A DNA stretch of 44,689 nt from Methanobacterium formicicum DSM 3637 (GTDB lineage Archaea > Methanobacteriota > Methanobacteria > Methanobacteriales > Methanobacteriaceae): NCBI RefSeq assembly GCF_000302455.1, contig NZ_AMPO01000007.1, positions 100,001 to 144,689 of the forward strand. Direction: 5' to 3'. Position 1 is the stretch's first letter; each line of letters begins with the position of its first letter. Below the pieces are notes generated by a model, which worked only from the letters and a program-made list of their open reading frames with translations, ran no database searches and had not been told where the DNA came from. A program made the translations under genes and the position numbers. Below are positions 1 to 11,528 of the stretch, in pieces.

Positions 1-752
<752 letters not shown>

Positions 753-760
753 GATTCTGA

Positions 761-794
761 AAAAAATGTTAGGGAACTAAAAAAAGAAAGTTCC
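761..794 (-). terminator. Possible attenuating terminator between ndk and infB
   Basis: On the minus strand GGAACT and AGTTCC form a 6-bp stem around a U-rich loop, and a run of seven T follows just before the infB ribosome binding site. It could partly terminate transcription after ndk or mark a separate infB transcript. The stem is short and its loop is T-only, so the function is uncertain. Confidence 0.35.
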
Positions 795-851
795 TATTTT
801 ATGTTAAATATTTAGTTTAGTAGTTATCCCAAAAAGTTTGAAAGAACCCTT

Positions 852-1468
<617 letters not shown>

Positions 1469-1483
1469 GGTTAACACCTTTAT

Positions 1484-1707
<224 letters not shown>

Positions 1708-1742
1708 TTAGAAGAGTCCGGAGACTCTTCGTGTTAGTGTTA

Positions 1743-2114
<372 letters not shown>

Positions 2115-2117
2115 TTA

Positions 2118-2282
<165 letters not shown>

Positions 2283-2302
2283 GTATCAAAGTTGGTCAAT
2301 CA

Positions 2303-2316
2303 CAGTATATATACTT
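2303..2316 (-). promoter_or_regulatory. rpl7ae: TATA box of the rpl7ae operon
   Basis: The minus strand reads AAGTATATATACTG, a strong archaeal TATA box. Counting about 31 bases from its first TA puts transcription start near 2282, giving a leader of about 170 bases. Confidence 0.6.
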
Positions 2317-2420
2317 TACTTCAGAAAATTAGTGCAATTTAAGGGCTTGAAATAATTATCACAAGTCCTTGCTGTATTATTATGATTAACCCCTTATAAA
2401 TTGATCTTGCATTTAATAAT

Positions 2421-2545
2421 TTAATCTTCCTCTTTATAATGATCTCGCATGGAATTACCGTGATGGAGTAGTACAAATAATTCCAAAACAAACTAAGAAC
2501 AACATGATTAAGACAGAACATCTAAAAAAAGTATGCAAAATATAG
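2421..2545 (+). pseudogene. Possible coding relic in AT-rich gap
   Basis: The plus frame ending at TAG 2543-2545 stays open for about 41 codons and has a protein-like composition (for example NYRDGVVQIIPKQTKNN), but there is no start codon at its beginning. I do not recognise it. It may be a remnant of a lost gene or a chance open frame. The overlapping minus-strand frame at 2339-2521 is very Ile-rich and looks like noise. Confidence 0.15.
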
Positions 2546-2705
2546 GGTCATGGTTTGAACAAGATGATTCTGGTTGATACAAGTAATGCAAATAATAAAT
2601 AATTACAGATGGTGCTTTAAATTATAATTTAACGTCCACCTGCAAATTAATGTTGTAACAACAGAAGATGTCGTTACATTAAGAATAGCCTTAACTTGAA
2701 TATAA

Positions 2706-2939
2706 TCATACTTTGTGAATGTTGGTCCACCCTATAAGTGTGGCTTCAGTTTTATTCAAAACATCATAGTACCAAGTAAATTCATAGCCTTTAACTTGTA
2801 ATTTTTTAGCTATTACTTGTTTCCGCTGGTCATTGTACGTGTAAATATAGGGCATTCCTTCAATTATTCTATCTTCCACTATTTCTCCTTCAAAAATTTC
2901 TTGAACTTCTTTTGGAAGCGAGTTAAGACATTTATTCAA
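2706..2939 (-). CDS. Small hypothetical protein, 77 residues
   Basis: Not recognised. I accept it as a gene because an excellent GGAGGT site lies about 8 bases before a TTG start at 2939, and the frame then runs 77 codons with soluble, mixed composition. The N terminus (NKCLNSLPKEVQEIF) looks helical. The C-terminal half (KGYEFTWYYDVLNKTEATLIGW) is aromatic and probably beta-rich. There is no signal peptide, membrane segment or Cys cluster. It stands alone in an AT-rich gap beside coding relics, so it may be a lineage-specific accessory gene. Confidence 0.55.
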   Translation of the reverse strand: MNKCLNSLPKEVQEIFEGEIVEDRIIEGMPYIYTYNDQRKQVIAKKLQVKGYEFTWYYDVLNKTEATLIGWTNIHKV

Positions 2940-3037
2940 AAATAATACCTCCTAAAGTATTTTATTGTAAAGTTACTCATATTGTTATTTCTCCTTTATA
3001 CAATTTTTTTAAATAATAAAAAAGTTGGCGTGATTAG

Positions 3038-3193
3038 TATTCACACAAAGTAGCATGCAGATACAAGAATGGTTTTTTTAGAACCCATAATTCTAGATAT
3101 AACATTACAAAACATTATATCACACTTGGGAATGGAACTTACTTGTTCACTGTTAAACAGCGGAAATTACAGTATAGTGGATTAAAAATGTGA
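3038..3193 (+). pseudogene. Possible coding relic, no start codon
   Basis: The plus frame from 3038 to TGA 3191-3193 gives 51 residues with convincing composition (segments such as CRYKNGFFRTHNSRYN and YITLGNGTYLFTVKQRK) but begins right after a TAG and has no usable start. An ATG in the neighbouring frame at 3055 reaches only a TAG after the run of seven T at 3073-3079. That run is a likely site for a length mutation. Function unknown. Confidence 0.2.
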
Positions 3194-3265
3194 TATTTTG
3201 AACATAAATTCTTCATGGATGATTTAATTGATTAAACTGGTAGGAAATGTAAATTTATGTAAATA

Positions 3266-3591
3266 TTACTTAATTTTTTTATTTAAAAATTCAACAAAAG
3301 CTTTAGTATTGAATAAATGGAATTTGTAATTTTTAGCTGCTGTTTTTATTTCAACAACTGTACCAAGACCATGTTCATGAACTTAAATGATCGAATACTT
3401 GAATAGGGTATGTTGTTTTCTTCTTTTTGTTTGCTCAATACATGGGCATCGGTAACTGCAAGTAAAGAGTTTTCTTGAAATGTAAGTGTAGAATTTTTAA
3501 GCCGATTATTAACGTTGTATGCTCTGAAAATTCCATTGGCCATCTCTTTTTCCCTGATTTCATCAGTTTTATTTAATTTTTCTTTTTCCAT
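3266..3591 (-). pseudogene. Frameshifted PH-domain-like (YokE/bPH type) small protein
   Basis: From ATG 3591 the frame encodes 81 residues and stops at 3346. Its end looks wrong, since IPYSSIRSFKF is followed by MNMVLVQLLK. Moving to another frame near 3380-3386 continues sensibly with EHGLGTVVEIKTAAKNYKFH and ends at TAA 3266-3268 with AFVEFLNKKIK. Joined, the two parts give about 107 residues with the pattern of small bacterial PH-like domains: a strand with LLAVTDAHVL, an IPYSSI strand, a charged hairpin and a C-terminal helix. I see no ribosome binding site before 3591. The identification rests on pattern only; a sequencing error could also explain the shift. Confidence 0.5.
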
Positions 3592-3836
3592 GGTTTTAGA
3601 TTGGAAGTGTTATGCTTTACATAATTCGGTTTTCGGTTCCGATTTTAACATAGGTCATATTGTAACATAGTTTTCCTATTTTAACATAATTATCTTAACT
3701 CTGTTGATAACAAGTTGTAAAAACTTCAATTTTTTGATCAAAAAAATTCTAGAGAAATCAAAAAGTCAGATCTTTAGATTTATTAAATTAATTTAAATTG
3801 TTAAAAAAATAGCCATTATAATTCTTTTAAATGCCT

Positions 3837-3851
3837 AAAAAAAAATAAAAA
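3837..3851 (-). terminator. Poly-T terminator of the histone gene
   Basis: Shortly after the histone stop codon the minus strand reads CTTTTTATTTTTTTTT, the kind of T-rich tract that ends archaeal transcription. No stem is needed or seen. Confidence 0.5.
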
Positions 3852-3855
3852 GAGA

Positions 3856-4112
<257 letters not shown>

Positions 4113-4120
4113 TGCCGTAC

Positions 4121-4133
4121 TCCTATATATAAG
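4121..4133 (-). promoter_or_regulatory. TATA box of the histone gene
   Basis: The minus strand reads CTTATATATAGG, a near-ideal archaeal TATA box. It predicts transcription start near 4100 and a leader of about 30 bases before the histone ATG at 4071. Confidence 0.65.
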
Positions 4134-4177
4134 TATCGTTAAAAACAGTGATTATTCGGTGATCCATATGGTATTGG

Positions 4178-4254
<77 letters not shown>

Positions 4255-4307
4255 GGGATATAGAAATAGTCCAGATTTACTCTTAAAAAAAGTTAGGGTA
4301 AAATCCT

Positions 4308-5504
<1,197 letters not shown>

Positions 5505-5520
5505 AAAATCACCTTTAATT

Positions 5521-5555
5521 TTTAAATAAACCTCTATTATTTAAATAAACATCTA
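5521..5555 (-). repeat. Direct repeat over the thrC promoter
   Basis: TTTAAATAAACCTCTA (5521-5536) recurs as TTTAAATAAACATCTA (5540-5555) on the plus strand, offset 19 bp. Read on the minus strand, each copy contains a TATA-like TTTATTTAAA, so the thrC promoter box is effectively duplicated. Confidence 0.35.
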
Positions 5556-5647
5556 GTATTCAATGAAATTCATGGATTAACTACAATTTTCATGGAATTA
5601 ATCTAGCAAATGAAGATATTGAAATTAAACCCTGAATTAATTTTTCT

Positions 5648-5679
5648 ATGGAAATAGTTCCAGGAATGGAAACAGTTCC
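5648..5679 (-). repeat. Direct repeat upstream of thrC
   Basis: ATGGAAATAGTTCC (5648-5661) and ATGGAAACAGTTCC (5666-5679) differ at one base and are offset 18 bp. They lie about 100 bases upstream of the likely thrC promoter and may be a regulator site. The rest of the 5505-5831 gap is AT-rich without a gene, apart from a 21-bp tandem duplication at its far end. Confidence 0.3.
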
Positions 5680-5774
5680 TATGGATACTCCAAAATAATA
5701 TCATTTCATACAGTTATAAAAATTATTCCCCTGAATCCAATTAGGGATTGATGTTCTAACTATTTTGTATTTAA

Positions 5775-5816
5775 ATTAGCTGGGATAGCAATTAGATTAG
5801 CTGGGATAGCAATTAG
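5775..5816. repeat. 21-bp perfect tandem duplication
   Basis: ATTAGCTGGGATAGCAATTAG occurs twice head to tail (5775-5795, 5796-5816), just past the stop codon of the SpoIIM-like gene. It is a recent duplication with no visible function. Confidence 0.85.
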
Positions 5817-5831
5817 ATTACCGATAGTGAA

Positions 5832-6464
5832 TCATGCAACTCCTTTCATGTAACTGGCCCAAGCAATGGTGAAGTTAGCTTCGATAACGGCGGCTATCAG
5901 GATTAGAACCACGGCTATGCCCATCATGATTAACGTGTCCTTTAAATCATCCCAGTTGGCTTCCAATAAGTATTTTACTTGATTGGACATTGAGAAATCG
6001 GATTGTAATTTTAACAGGCCTTTTAAAATGTTAATAACAATGCTTCCCAGTTTGAATCCTGCAGCACCAGCAATTATTATTCCTAAAACTTCAAAAACAC
6101 CATGGGGTAATGTGTATATGATAAAGTCCCCTAACTGGAATTGAGCTGCGGTGTAACCAATAAAAACTCCGTTGCTAATCAGATAAAAAGCAGTTACCAG
6201 TCCAAAAAGTAAGCCTCCTCCGTAAAGTAAGAGAGCAACTTTAAGGTTATTGGCAAATAGAGAAAAAGTGGTTAGCTGTAATTCTCCCTGAACCAGACGC
6301 CTTTTAAAGTCACCTAACATTTTACCCAGAATAGGTTCCAGCATTCCGGCAAAGGCATATCCAATAAATATGGAAGCTATGAACAGCATGGCAGATAGTA
6401 TGAAATATGTTTCATTACGGTTGTACAAACCACTTATCAAACCTTCATATTTTTCTTTGGCCAT
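5832..6464 (-). CDS. SpoIIM-like (stage II sporulation M family) membrane protein
   Basis: Integral membrane protein of the SpoIIM/DUF95 family, which is widespread in non-sporulating archaea; its biochemical role there is unknown. The signature LPHGVFEVLGIIIAGAAGFKLG is present at about residues 123-144, and five or so hydrophobic segments are visible, including one near the N terminus and one at the C terminus. I start at ATG 6464 (MAKEKYEGL, 210 residues) because AAGGAG lies 8 bases upstream; the frame extends 14 codons further without a ribosome binding site. It lies 129 bases downstream of trpS on the same strand. There is no sporulation context, so the name should not be taken as function. 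Confidence 0.88.
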   Translation of the reverse strand: MAKEKYEGLISGLYNRNETYFILSAMLFIASIFIGYAFAGMLEPILGKMLGDFKRRLVQGELQLTTFSLFANNLKVALLLYGGGLLFGLVTAFYLISNGVFIGYTAAQFQLGDFIIYTLPHGVFEVLGIIIAGAAGFKLGSIVINILKGLLKLQSDFSMSNQVKYLLEANWDDLKDTLIMMGIAVVLILIAAVIEANFTIAWASYMKGVA

Positions 6465-6593
6465 GTTATAACTCCTTATATTCCCTCTTGAACTGTTATC
6501 TATCAATCCTTTAATTGTTTCAGTGCCTTTAACTGGTTAATATATTATGACTTTAACTTAACTTTAACATAATGTAGTATATAGTTATATCCT

Positions 6594-7712
6594 TCAACTT
6601 ATACATCCAGTATTCAACTCATCGTCCAGTATAGTTCTGGCTTTATTTTTTGCTTTTTCTCTTTTCTTTTTCAAGTCTTTAAAGAAATCTTTCATCCTTT
6701 CTGCAGCGTGAGCCTTACATTCTCCACACATAATGCTGCCTTCCCTGCATTGCTGGTGAATCTCTTTTAACTGGGAGTCTGATGGGAGTAGATGGTAAAG
6801 TAACATCTCGTAGATCACACAGTCCTCTGGAACACCGCCCATCTTTTTTTGTTCGGCTAAACTTTCTCTTCCACCGGTTTTAGCTGATTTCAATTTTTTC
6901 AGAGCCACATCTGGACTGTCACTTAAGAATATGGCAGTTTTTGGTTTGCTGCTGGACATTTTACCCCCGGTCAGGCCGGTGATGAAACGGTGATAAGTTG
7001 AAGATGGGGTTATGAATTTAAACTGTGACTGGAAACGCTCCGCAATATCCCGGGTAAGACGTATATGTGGGTCCTGATCAGGTCCTACTGGAACCACTGT
7101 GGGTTTGGGGCCCCCACATTCTTCCAGTTGAGGGTGCAGTATATCTGCTACCTGTATCATTGGTGCGTAAATATGGGCTATGTTAGTGGAGCCTGAAAAA
7201 CCATAAATAGCCTTCATTTCATTCATATTAACTCTTTTGGCCAGTTTATAGGCTAGATCTGTTACAATTTTATTTTCTGATGTTAGGTAGATATGCAGGT
7301 TTTTATCATCAGGGTCCAGGCCCAAAGCGATGTAGTTGGTGATGTATTCTTCAATTGCGATATTTTTGGCCTCTGGAAAATCGATTCCTCTGGCGGAGTA
7401 TGATTCCATGTCCGCAATGGGGATGTAAATTTCTGCACCTTTTTCCTGGTACCAGATGAGCTGGTCTACAATCATCTTATGGCCAATGTGCATTTTGCCA
7501 CTGGGCATCATACCAGTCACCACTGCGAAGTTGGTTTTCTCACGGATGGCCTTAACAATTCTACCATAATCTCGATGTCCGAATACAATTCCCCTTCGCA
7601 TGAGGATATGGGGGTCTTCCAGGTCACCTAAAAGGTCGTGGAATGGTTTTATTCCAAATTCTTCTATGAGTTTTTCATAGTTTACTATGGCTGAGCTCCA
7701 TGGATCTATCAA
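6594..7712 (-). CDS. trpS: Tryptophanyl-tRNA synthetase
   Basis: Class I aminoacyl-tRNA synthetase charging tRNA-Trp. The 372 residues carry HIGH at 75-78 (GKMHIGHKM) and KMSSS at 251-255. The extended N terminus before the Rossmann fold is typical of archaeal and eukaryotic TrpRS. A Cys pair, CGEC, is present near the C terminus. The start is the TTG at 7712, with AGGTGA 4 bases upstream. It could be confused with TyrRS, which shares the fold, but PWSSAIVNYEKLI at the N terminus is a TrpRS feature. It probably stands in its own transcript or one with the SpoIIM-like gene. Confidence 0.95.
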   Translation of the reverse strand: MIDPWSSAIVNYEKLIEEFGIKPFHDLLGDLEDPHILMRRGIVFGHRDYGRIVKAIREKTNFAVVTGMMPSGKMHIGHKMIVDQLIWYQEKGAEIYIPIADMESYSARGIDFPEAKNIAIEEYITNYIALGLDPDDKNLHIYLTSENKIVTDLAYKLAKRVNMNEMKAIYGFSGSTNIAHIYAPMIQVADILHPQLEECGGPKPTVVPVGPDQDPHIRLTRDIAERFQSQFKFITPSSTYHRFITGLTGGKMSSSKPKTAIFLSDSPDVALKKLKSAKTGGRESLAEQKKMGGVPEDCVIYEMLLYHLLPSDSQLKEIHQQCREGSIMCGECKAHAAERMKDFFKDLKKKREKAKNKARTILDDELNTGCIS

Positions 7713-7780
7713 TCAATCACCTTTAATGATAATAATCGTTGTTTAATTACTTTATAAAGTTTCGTTATGTTTAGCAGTCA

Positions 7781-8293
7781 TTATGGTCGGGTCCACTCAA
7801 CATTGTAGTAAGTGATGTCCTGTTCATCATCCACCACTGCTAGTAAAAGTTTTTTGTTAACTCCGTGGGCCACACGAACATAACTGGAAAAATCAAGTAC
7901 AGAAATGTCTTGATTTTCAGTTACCACCTTCACCACAAAATCGGAGTGACCATCACCAGGAGATTTACCCCTTTCGTACAATCTGAACTCTGAACCATAT
8001 TTAAAACCAGTTTTAACAATGTATCCTCTATTTCTAAGGTCTCGGTAGACCATGTATCGGTATATGAGATCTTTATCCTGGATGAATTCCCTCATTTCAT
8101 CCGGGGAAATAACTTTATTCTGGTTTTTTTTATCCAGAATCTTTATTTTCCCTTTTTCCTGGAGGTAAAAAGCCTCCATTAATGAAAGTTGCAATTCATC
8201 TTGGTTAAACTTTCCATAGTGACTTTTTTCACTGAGAGCAACTGCTTTTTTATCCTTGATAATTACTAGTTCTCCGATTAACTCTGCATCCAT
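7781..8293 (-). CDS. endA: tRNA-splicing endonuclease
   Basis: Cuts bulge-helix-bulge introns from archaeal pre-tRNA and pre-rRNA. The 170-residue size indicates the homotetrameric type. The N-terminal domain covers roughly 1-75 and the catalytic domain follows. The catalytic triad aligns by spacing: Y106 in FRLYERG, H116 in GHSDF and K147 in VNKKLLLAVV. These spacings (10 and 31) match those of the Methanocaldococcus enzyme. It is followed by trpS 68 bases downstream, a tRNA-related pairing. Confidence 0.96.
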   Translation of the reverse strand: MDAELIGELVIIKDKKAVALSEKSHYGKFNQDELQLSLMEAFYLQEKGKIKILDKKNQNKVISPDEMREFIQDKDLIYRYMVYRDLRNRGYIVKTGFKYGSEFRLYERGKSPGDGHSDFVVKVVTENQDISVLDFSSYVRVAHGVNKKLLLAVVDDEQDITYYNVEWTRP

Positions 8294-8447
8294 GTTATTT
8301 CACCTTGTAAATATACTGGTTGTGGTTTTTTTTTAAAACCCGGATAGATTAACTGAGGATTATGTCTGAAATTTTAAGATCCCAAATCCATCAGTTGATG
8401 TTTTTTTAATTTGGAGGACTTTTCTGGGATATCCATCTTTTTTTATC

Positions 8448-9029
8448 TCAATCTCTGGCATGCAACTTCTTTAGATCATTTTCTTTTTTACCCAGACGAA
8501 CCATGAACTCTGCTATAAGGCCATCCAGAAATAGGTGGGTGCTGTCTTCGAAAAGGGTTCCCATGGGGGTTAAATCATCGTAGTTTCCCTTGAGAACATG
8601 GGAAGTGTAGTATTTCCATGGTACTTTGCTCTTACTTTCAATGTTAACCACCACATCAGAGTTTTTACCCAGAGTAGAGTCTGGATCGGTGGTTACTCCC
8701 ACTACATGAGTTCCAACTTCTCTGGCGGTTTCAGCAGCAAGGGTAACGGTTTTGGTTTCCCCTGATCCAGAAATTGCTACGAGGCAATCTTTTTCAGTGA
8801 GGGCAGGGGTGGTTACATCACCCACTACGTATACTCTGAATCCAAGGTGCATCAGGCGCATGGCAAATGCCTTACCCACCAGTTCAGACCTTCCACTTCC
8901 CACAATGAATGTGGAAAGAGAATCAGTTATGCACTGAATCATCAACTCCACCTGTTCTTCATCAATATGGTCAATAACCTCCAGAGCGTGTTTGGCTATT
9001 CCTTCTGCGGTTTTTTTTATGTGTTCCAT
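8448..9029 (-). CDS. hxlB: 6-phospho-3-hexuloisomerase (SIS domain)
   Basis: Interconverts 3-hexulose 6-phosphate and fructose 6-phosphate. In methanogens it works with hexulose-phosphate synthase in the reverse ribulose monophosphate route to ribose 5-phosphate. The 193-residue protein is a single SIS domain with the sugar-phosphate loop GSGRS at 44-48 and the second motif ISGSGETKTV. HxlA is not adjacent here. Other SIS isomerases are possible in principle, but the compact length and the C-terminal FLDGLIAEFMVRLGK are typical of the PHI family. Confidence 0.9.
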   Translation of the reverse strand: MEHIKKTAEGIAKHALEVIDHIDEEQVELMIQCITDSLSTFIVGSGRSELVGKAFAMRLMHLGFRVYVVGDVTTPALTEKDCLVAISGSGETKTVTLAAETAREVGTHVVGVTTDPDSTLGKNSDVVVNIESKSKVPWKYYTSHVLKGNYDDLTPMGTLFEDSTHLFLDGLIAEFMVRLGKKENDLKKLHARD

Positions 9030-9186
9030 ATTTTATGAACCCTTTATTTTTTTGGAAAGTTCCAGTTATTTCCAGTATTATTTTGTTGATTTAAGTATTT
9101 TCAGCTAAGTTTAAGTCTGTCTAGGATTTTTTTTTGATCTCATTTAATTAACTTTAAATCCAATTCATAACTAAAAATTTATCATT

Positions 9187-9858
9187 TTAAATTCCAGTTA
9201 TCCTGATACCGGCCAGTTTTATTTTATTACGTATGTTGAGATTGATGAGTAGTGGTGTAAGTTTTTCAACGATCCGTGCGTTTTCCAGGTCACCACAATC
9301 TATGGCCCGAACTCCAGGTATTTTTTCTGCCAGTTTCATTGCCTCTTTTTTGGCTTCTGGATCATCTCCAGAGATGAGGCAGTCACATTCCACAGTGTTT
9401 TCAATGTTAGTTAAGCTTGCAGCACTGATATTGTTGAAAGCAGATACTACCCTTACATTTTTATCTTTAAGAAAGTTAGCGGTTCTTTCTGCAGCAGAAC
9501 CATCCCACATATTCACATATTTCACTGGACTACCGCCCAGGCAGCTTTCCATGGGTACAGTAGCATCAATCAAGATTTTACCCTCAACATGGTCTTTGAT
9601 ACTTTTAAGGGTAATCATCTGTGCCTGAAGCGGTACAGTTAATACCAGTAAATCTGCTTCAATGCATGTTTCCTCGTTGGTCCTACCCTCTACATTGGGA
9701 CATTCATCTGTTTTTAACATATCTTTAAGGATACTAACAGCATTTTCGGCTTTTTCAACGTTTCTTGAGCCAATAATCACCTGTTCTCCTTCTTTGGCAA
9801 ACCTAAGTGCCAATCCAAGTCCTTGATCTCCAGTTCCACCTATTATTCCAATTTTCAA
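9187..9858 (-). CDS. fno: F420-dependent NADP oxidoreductase
   Basis: Transfers hydride between reduced F420 and NADP+, supplying NADPH for biosynthesis in methanogens. The N-terminal Rossmann motif is IGIIGGTGDQGLG, with IGSRNVEKA binding the NADP phosphate. The later segment VSAFNNISAASLTN is family-typical. I place the start at TTG 9858 (223 residues), since AAGGGG lies about 10 bases upstream and the protein then begins MKIGIIGG like its relatives. An in-frame ATG at 9879 adds seven residues but has no ribosome binding site. It is transcribed alone. Confidence 0.95.
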   Translation of the reverse strand: MKIGIIGGTGDQGLGLALRFAKEGEQVIIGSRNVEKAENAVSILKDMLKTDECPNVEGRTNEETCIEADLLVLTVPLQAQMITLKSIKDHVEGKILIDATVPMESCLGGSPVKYVNMWDGSAAERTANFLKDKNVRVVSAFNNISAASLTNIENTVECDCLISGDDPEAKKEAMKLAEKIPGVRAIDCGDLENARIVEKLTPLLINLNIRNKIKLAGIRITGI

Positions 9859-9879
9859 AGAAAAACATCCCCTTAACAT

Positions 9880-10477
9880 ATTTTTTAATCTTCAGTTTAA
9901 ATATAATTTATAATATAATTTATTATATAATAAGAAATTTAGACTAAATGGCTAATTAATTATTGGGTTGATCAATTTGTATGATAACTTAGAAAGTATC
10001 CTTAAAGGTGGTTATCTCTAGTAATTTTTTTATCAACTAGGTTTTTTATCAACTAGGTACATAACTAGAGGTACTTAACGATAAAAAATTGTGAAAATCG
10101 AAAATTATATATACTAGTTTTTCCCTAAATGTGTAGAAAGAGCACATTACACAGGTTATCATGAAATATAATAGGAGAGAAATAAACCTGTTTTAAAATT
10201 AAAGGAAACCAGTAACGATGTTTTCATGTCATTATAATTTAATTTGAAATTGTATCATTCAATAATATCTTTCACATAATGGAATTCCTATTCTATACAA
10301 TTTGATGTTTATTAATAAACTATCTCTTTTGGTGATTATCTCTTTTGCAGGTATCTCTACAGGGAGGTAGCGTGCTTTATAATCATTGAATATGTAATTA
10401 TGAATATGTGTTAATATTTATTTAACAAGATTGTTTCCAATTTCTAACGAATAAAAGTAATTAAAAATTAATTTGAG
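9880..10477. other. 598-base AT-rich gap between divergent genes
   Basis: It contains the upstream region of fno on the minus strand and of the exported zinc-ribbon gene on the plus strand. A plus-strand TATA-like AAATTATATATACTAG is at 10099-10114; it would give a leader of about 350 bases. TTTTTTATCAACTAGG is tandemly duplicated at 10026-10057. No RNA gene or credible protein gene was found. Confidence 0.5.
10026..10057. repeat. 16-bp tandem duplication
   Basis: TTTTTTATCAACTAGG occurs twice head to tail. It lies in the gap between fno and the zinc-ribbon gene. No function is evident. Confidence 0.75.
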
Positions 10478-11181
10478 GTGTTTGAATGTATTACATGTGG
10501 TTCAAAGAACCCAATAGTCTTTAGTGGCGATTGTGGCAGACCTGCAAACCTAATGGTACCACTACTGTGGCATGCCCAGGATATTGGCATGATTTTGTAG
10601 GAATGAACCAACGGAGGAATTATATTAAGCGAAATTTATACAAAGCGGCATTTGTCGTTTTATTATTAGGAGCATTGCCAGTAAGCAGTGCTGCATCAAT
10701 TGGTGGGTATTTTATACCCGGAGGAATGTACGGCGGAGAATCTGGATATCATTACTGGGAAAATTACTGTCCCCTGTGTCACCATTACGGTAGTTTGGTA
10801 GTAAATCCCAAGGGAACCTACGAAGGTGAAATTACCTGTTCTGCGTGTGATGCAGATTACGATGGATGTACAGGATATGACAAGTATGAAGGCGGTGCAA
10901 GGGCAAAATTGATTCCTGCAGTCGTAGAGAAGGAAGAGCCTGAAAACGTCAATGCTCAGTCAACAGAACAACCCGCAGCAACACCTGAAACAAACAACAC
11001 AACTTCAACTGCTAATAAAACTGTTAATTCATCAGAATTAACTTCAAAATCTTTAGTACCAGTGGCAAATCAGCCAGATGCAACTGTAACTGTGAAGTTA
11101 GGTGTTGATAATGTGCTGGTGAACAATACAGTTCTACAAGCACACCTAAAAAGCATGAATGAACACTGGCTGGTCATATAA
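10478..11181 (+). CDS. Exported zinc-ribbon protein, N terminus disrupted
   Basis: Function unknown. The continuous part begins at ATG 10603 (MNQRRNYIKR) with a basic start and a hydrophobic segment, VVLLLGALPVSSAAS, that looks like a signal peptide or anchor. A four-Cys ribbon follows (CPLC...CSAC, then DADYDGC), resembling zinc-ribbon modules I associate with secreted pseudomurein-related proteins of Methanobacteriales. A Thr/Asn-rich linker and a short C-terminal segment end it. Upstream, the same frame has TAG at 10522-10524, while the frame from GTG 10478 reads FECITCGSKNPIVFSGDCGR, another zinc-ribbon-like stretch, before stopping. A shift near 10540 would join it to TCKPNGTTTVACPGYW. 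So the gene looks frameshifted, or begins at 10603. Confidence 0.55.
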
Positions 11182-11203
11182 AACCAGCCTGCTTATATTT
11201 TTT
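11168..11203 (+). terminator. Hairpin terminator overlapping the stop codon
   Basis: GGCTGGT (11168-11174) pairs with ACCAGCC (11183-11189) around a loop that contains the TAA stop, and a T-rich tract follows. It has the form of a bacterial-type intrinsic terminator. Confidence 0.6.
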
Positions 11204-11290
11204 TATTTTCAGACCTTTTTTATTTTCAGACCTATTTTTTTAGTTATTATTTATTATTTTAAGTATAATAATGCTAGTTAGTTATTTTAG

Positions 11291-11362
11291 TAATTATTCA
11301 GCCTATATTAATTATTCAGCAATTATTCAGCAATTATTCAGTAATTATTCAGTAATTATCCG
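11291..11362. repeat. 11-bp tandem repeats
   Basis: The unit C/TAATTATTCAG occurs in direct tandem from 11309 to 11362 (five copies, the last degenerate), with one more copy at 11291-11301. It fills part of the gap between two convergent genes (11182-11528). The rest of that gap is AT-rich, with a repeated TATTTTCAGACC near 11205-11235. Confidence 0.8.
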
Positions 11363-11528
11363 TACTTAGTCAGTACTTCATTAGAAATTAGTGAGAAATT
11401 ATCCAGTACTTTTCGGCATTTTTAAATTATTTAAACCTATAAAATCATTAAACTTATAAAAACTTTATAAATCGTTTTGGTTTTAGAAAAATCGTTGATT
11501 TAAGGGATAATTTAAATAAAAAAATAAG

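Noticed and set aside
2339..2521. 60-codon minus-strand frame rich in Ile and Leu
   Set aside because: Composition follows from AT-rich DNA, and no ribosome binding site precedes it.
5832..6464. Evidence for a sporulation system
   Set aside because: SpoIIM-family proteins are common in archaea that do not sporulate, and no other sporulation gene is present.
10259..10417. Minus-strand open frame of 53 codons with protein-like stretch (YLPVEIPAKEIITKRD)
   Set aside because: No start codon and no continuation on either side; could be a relic, but the evidence is too thin.
10494..10512. GGTTCAAAGAACC resembling a tRNA T-arm
   Set aside because: The loop is too short and no cloverleaf can be built around it.
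10522..10524. In-frame TAG as a pyrrolysine or readthrough codon
   Set aside because: Methanobacteriales are not known to use pyrrolysine, and a frameshift explains the region better.
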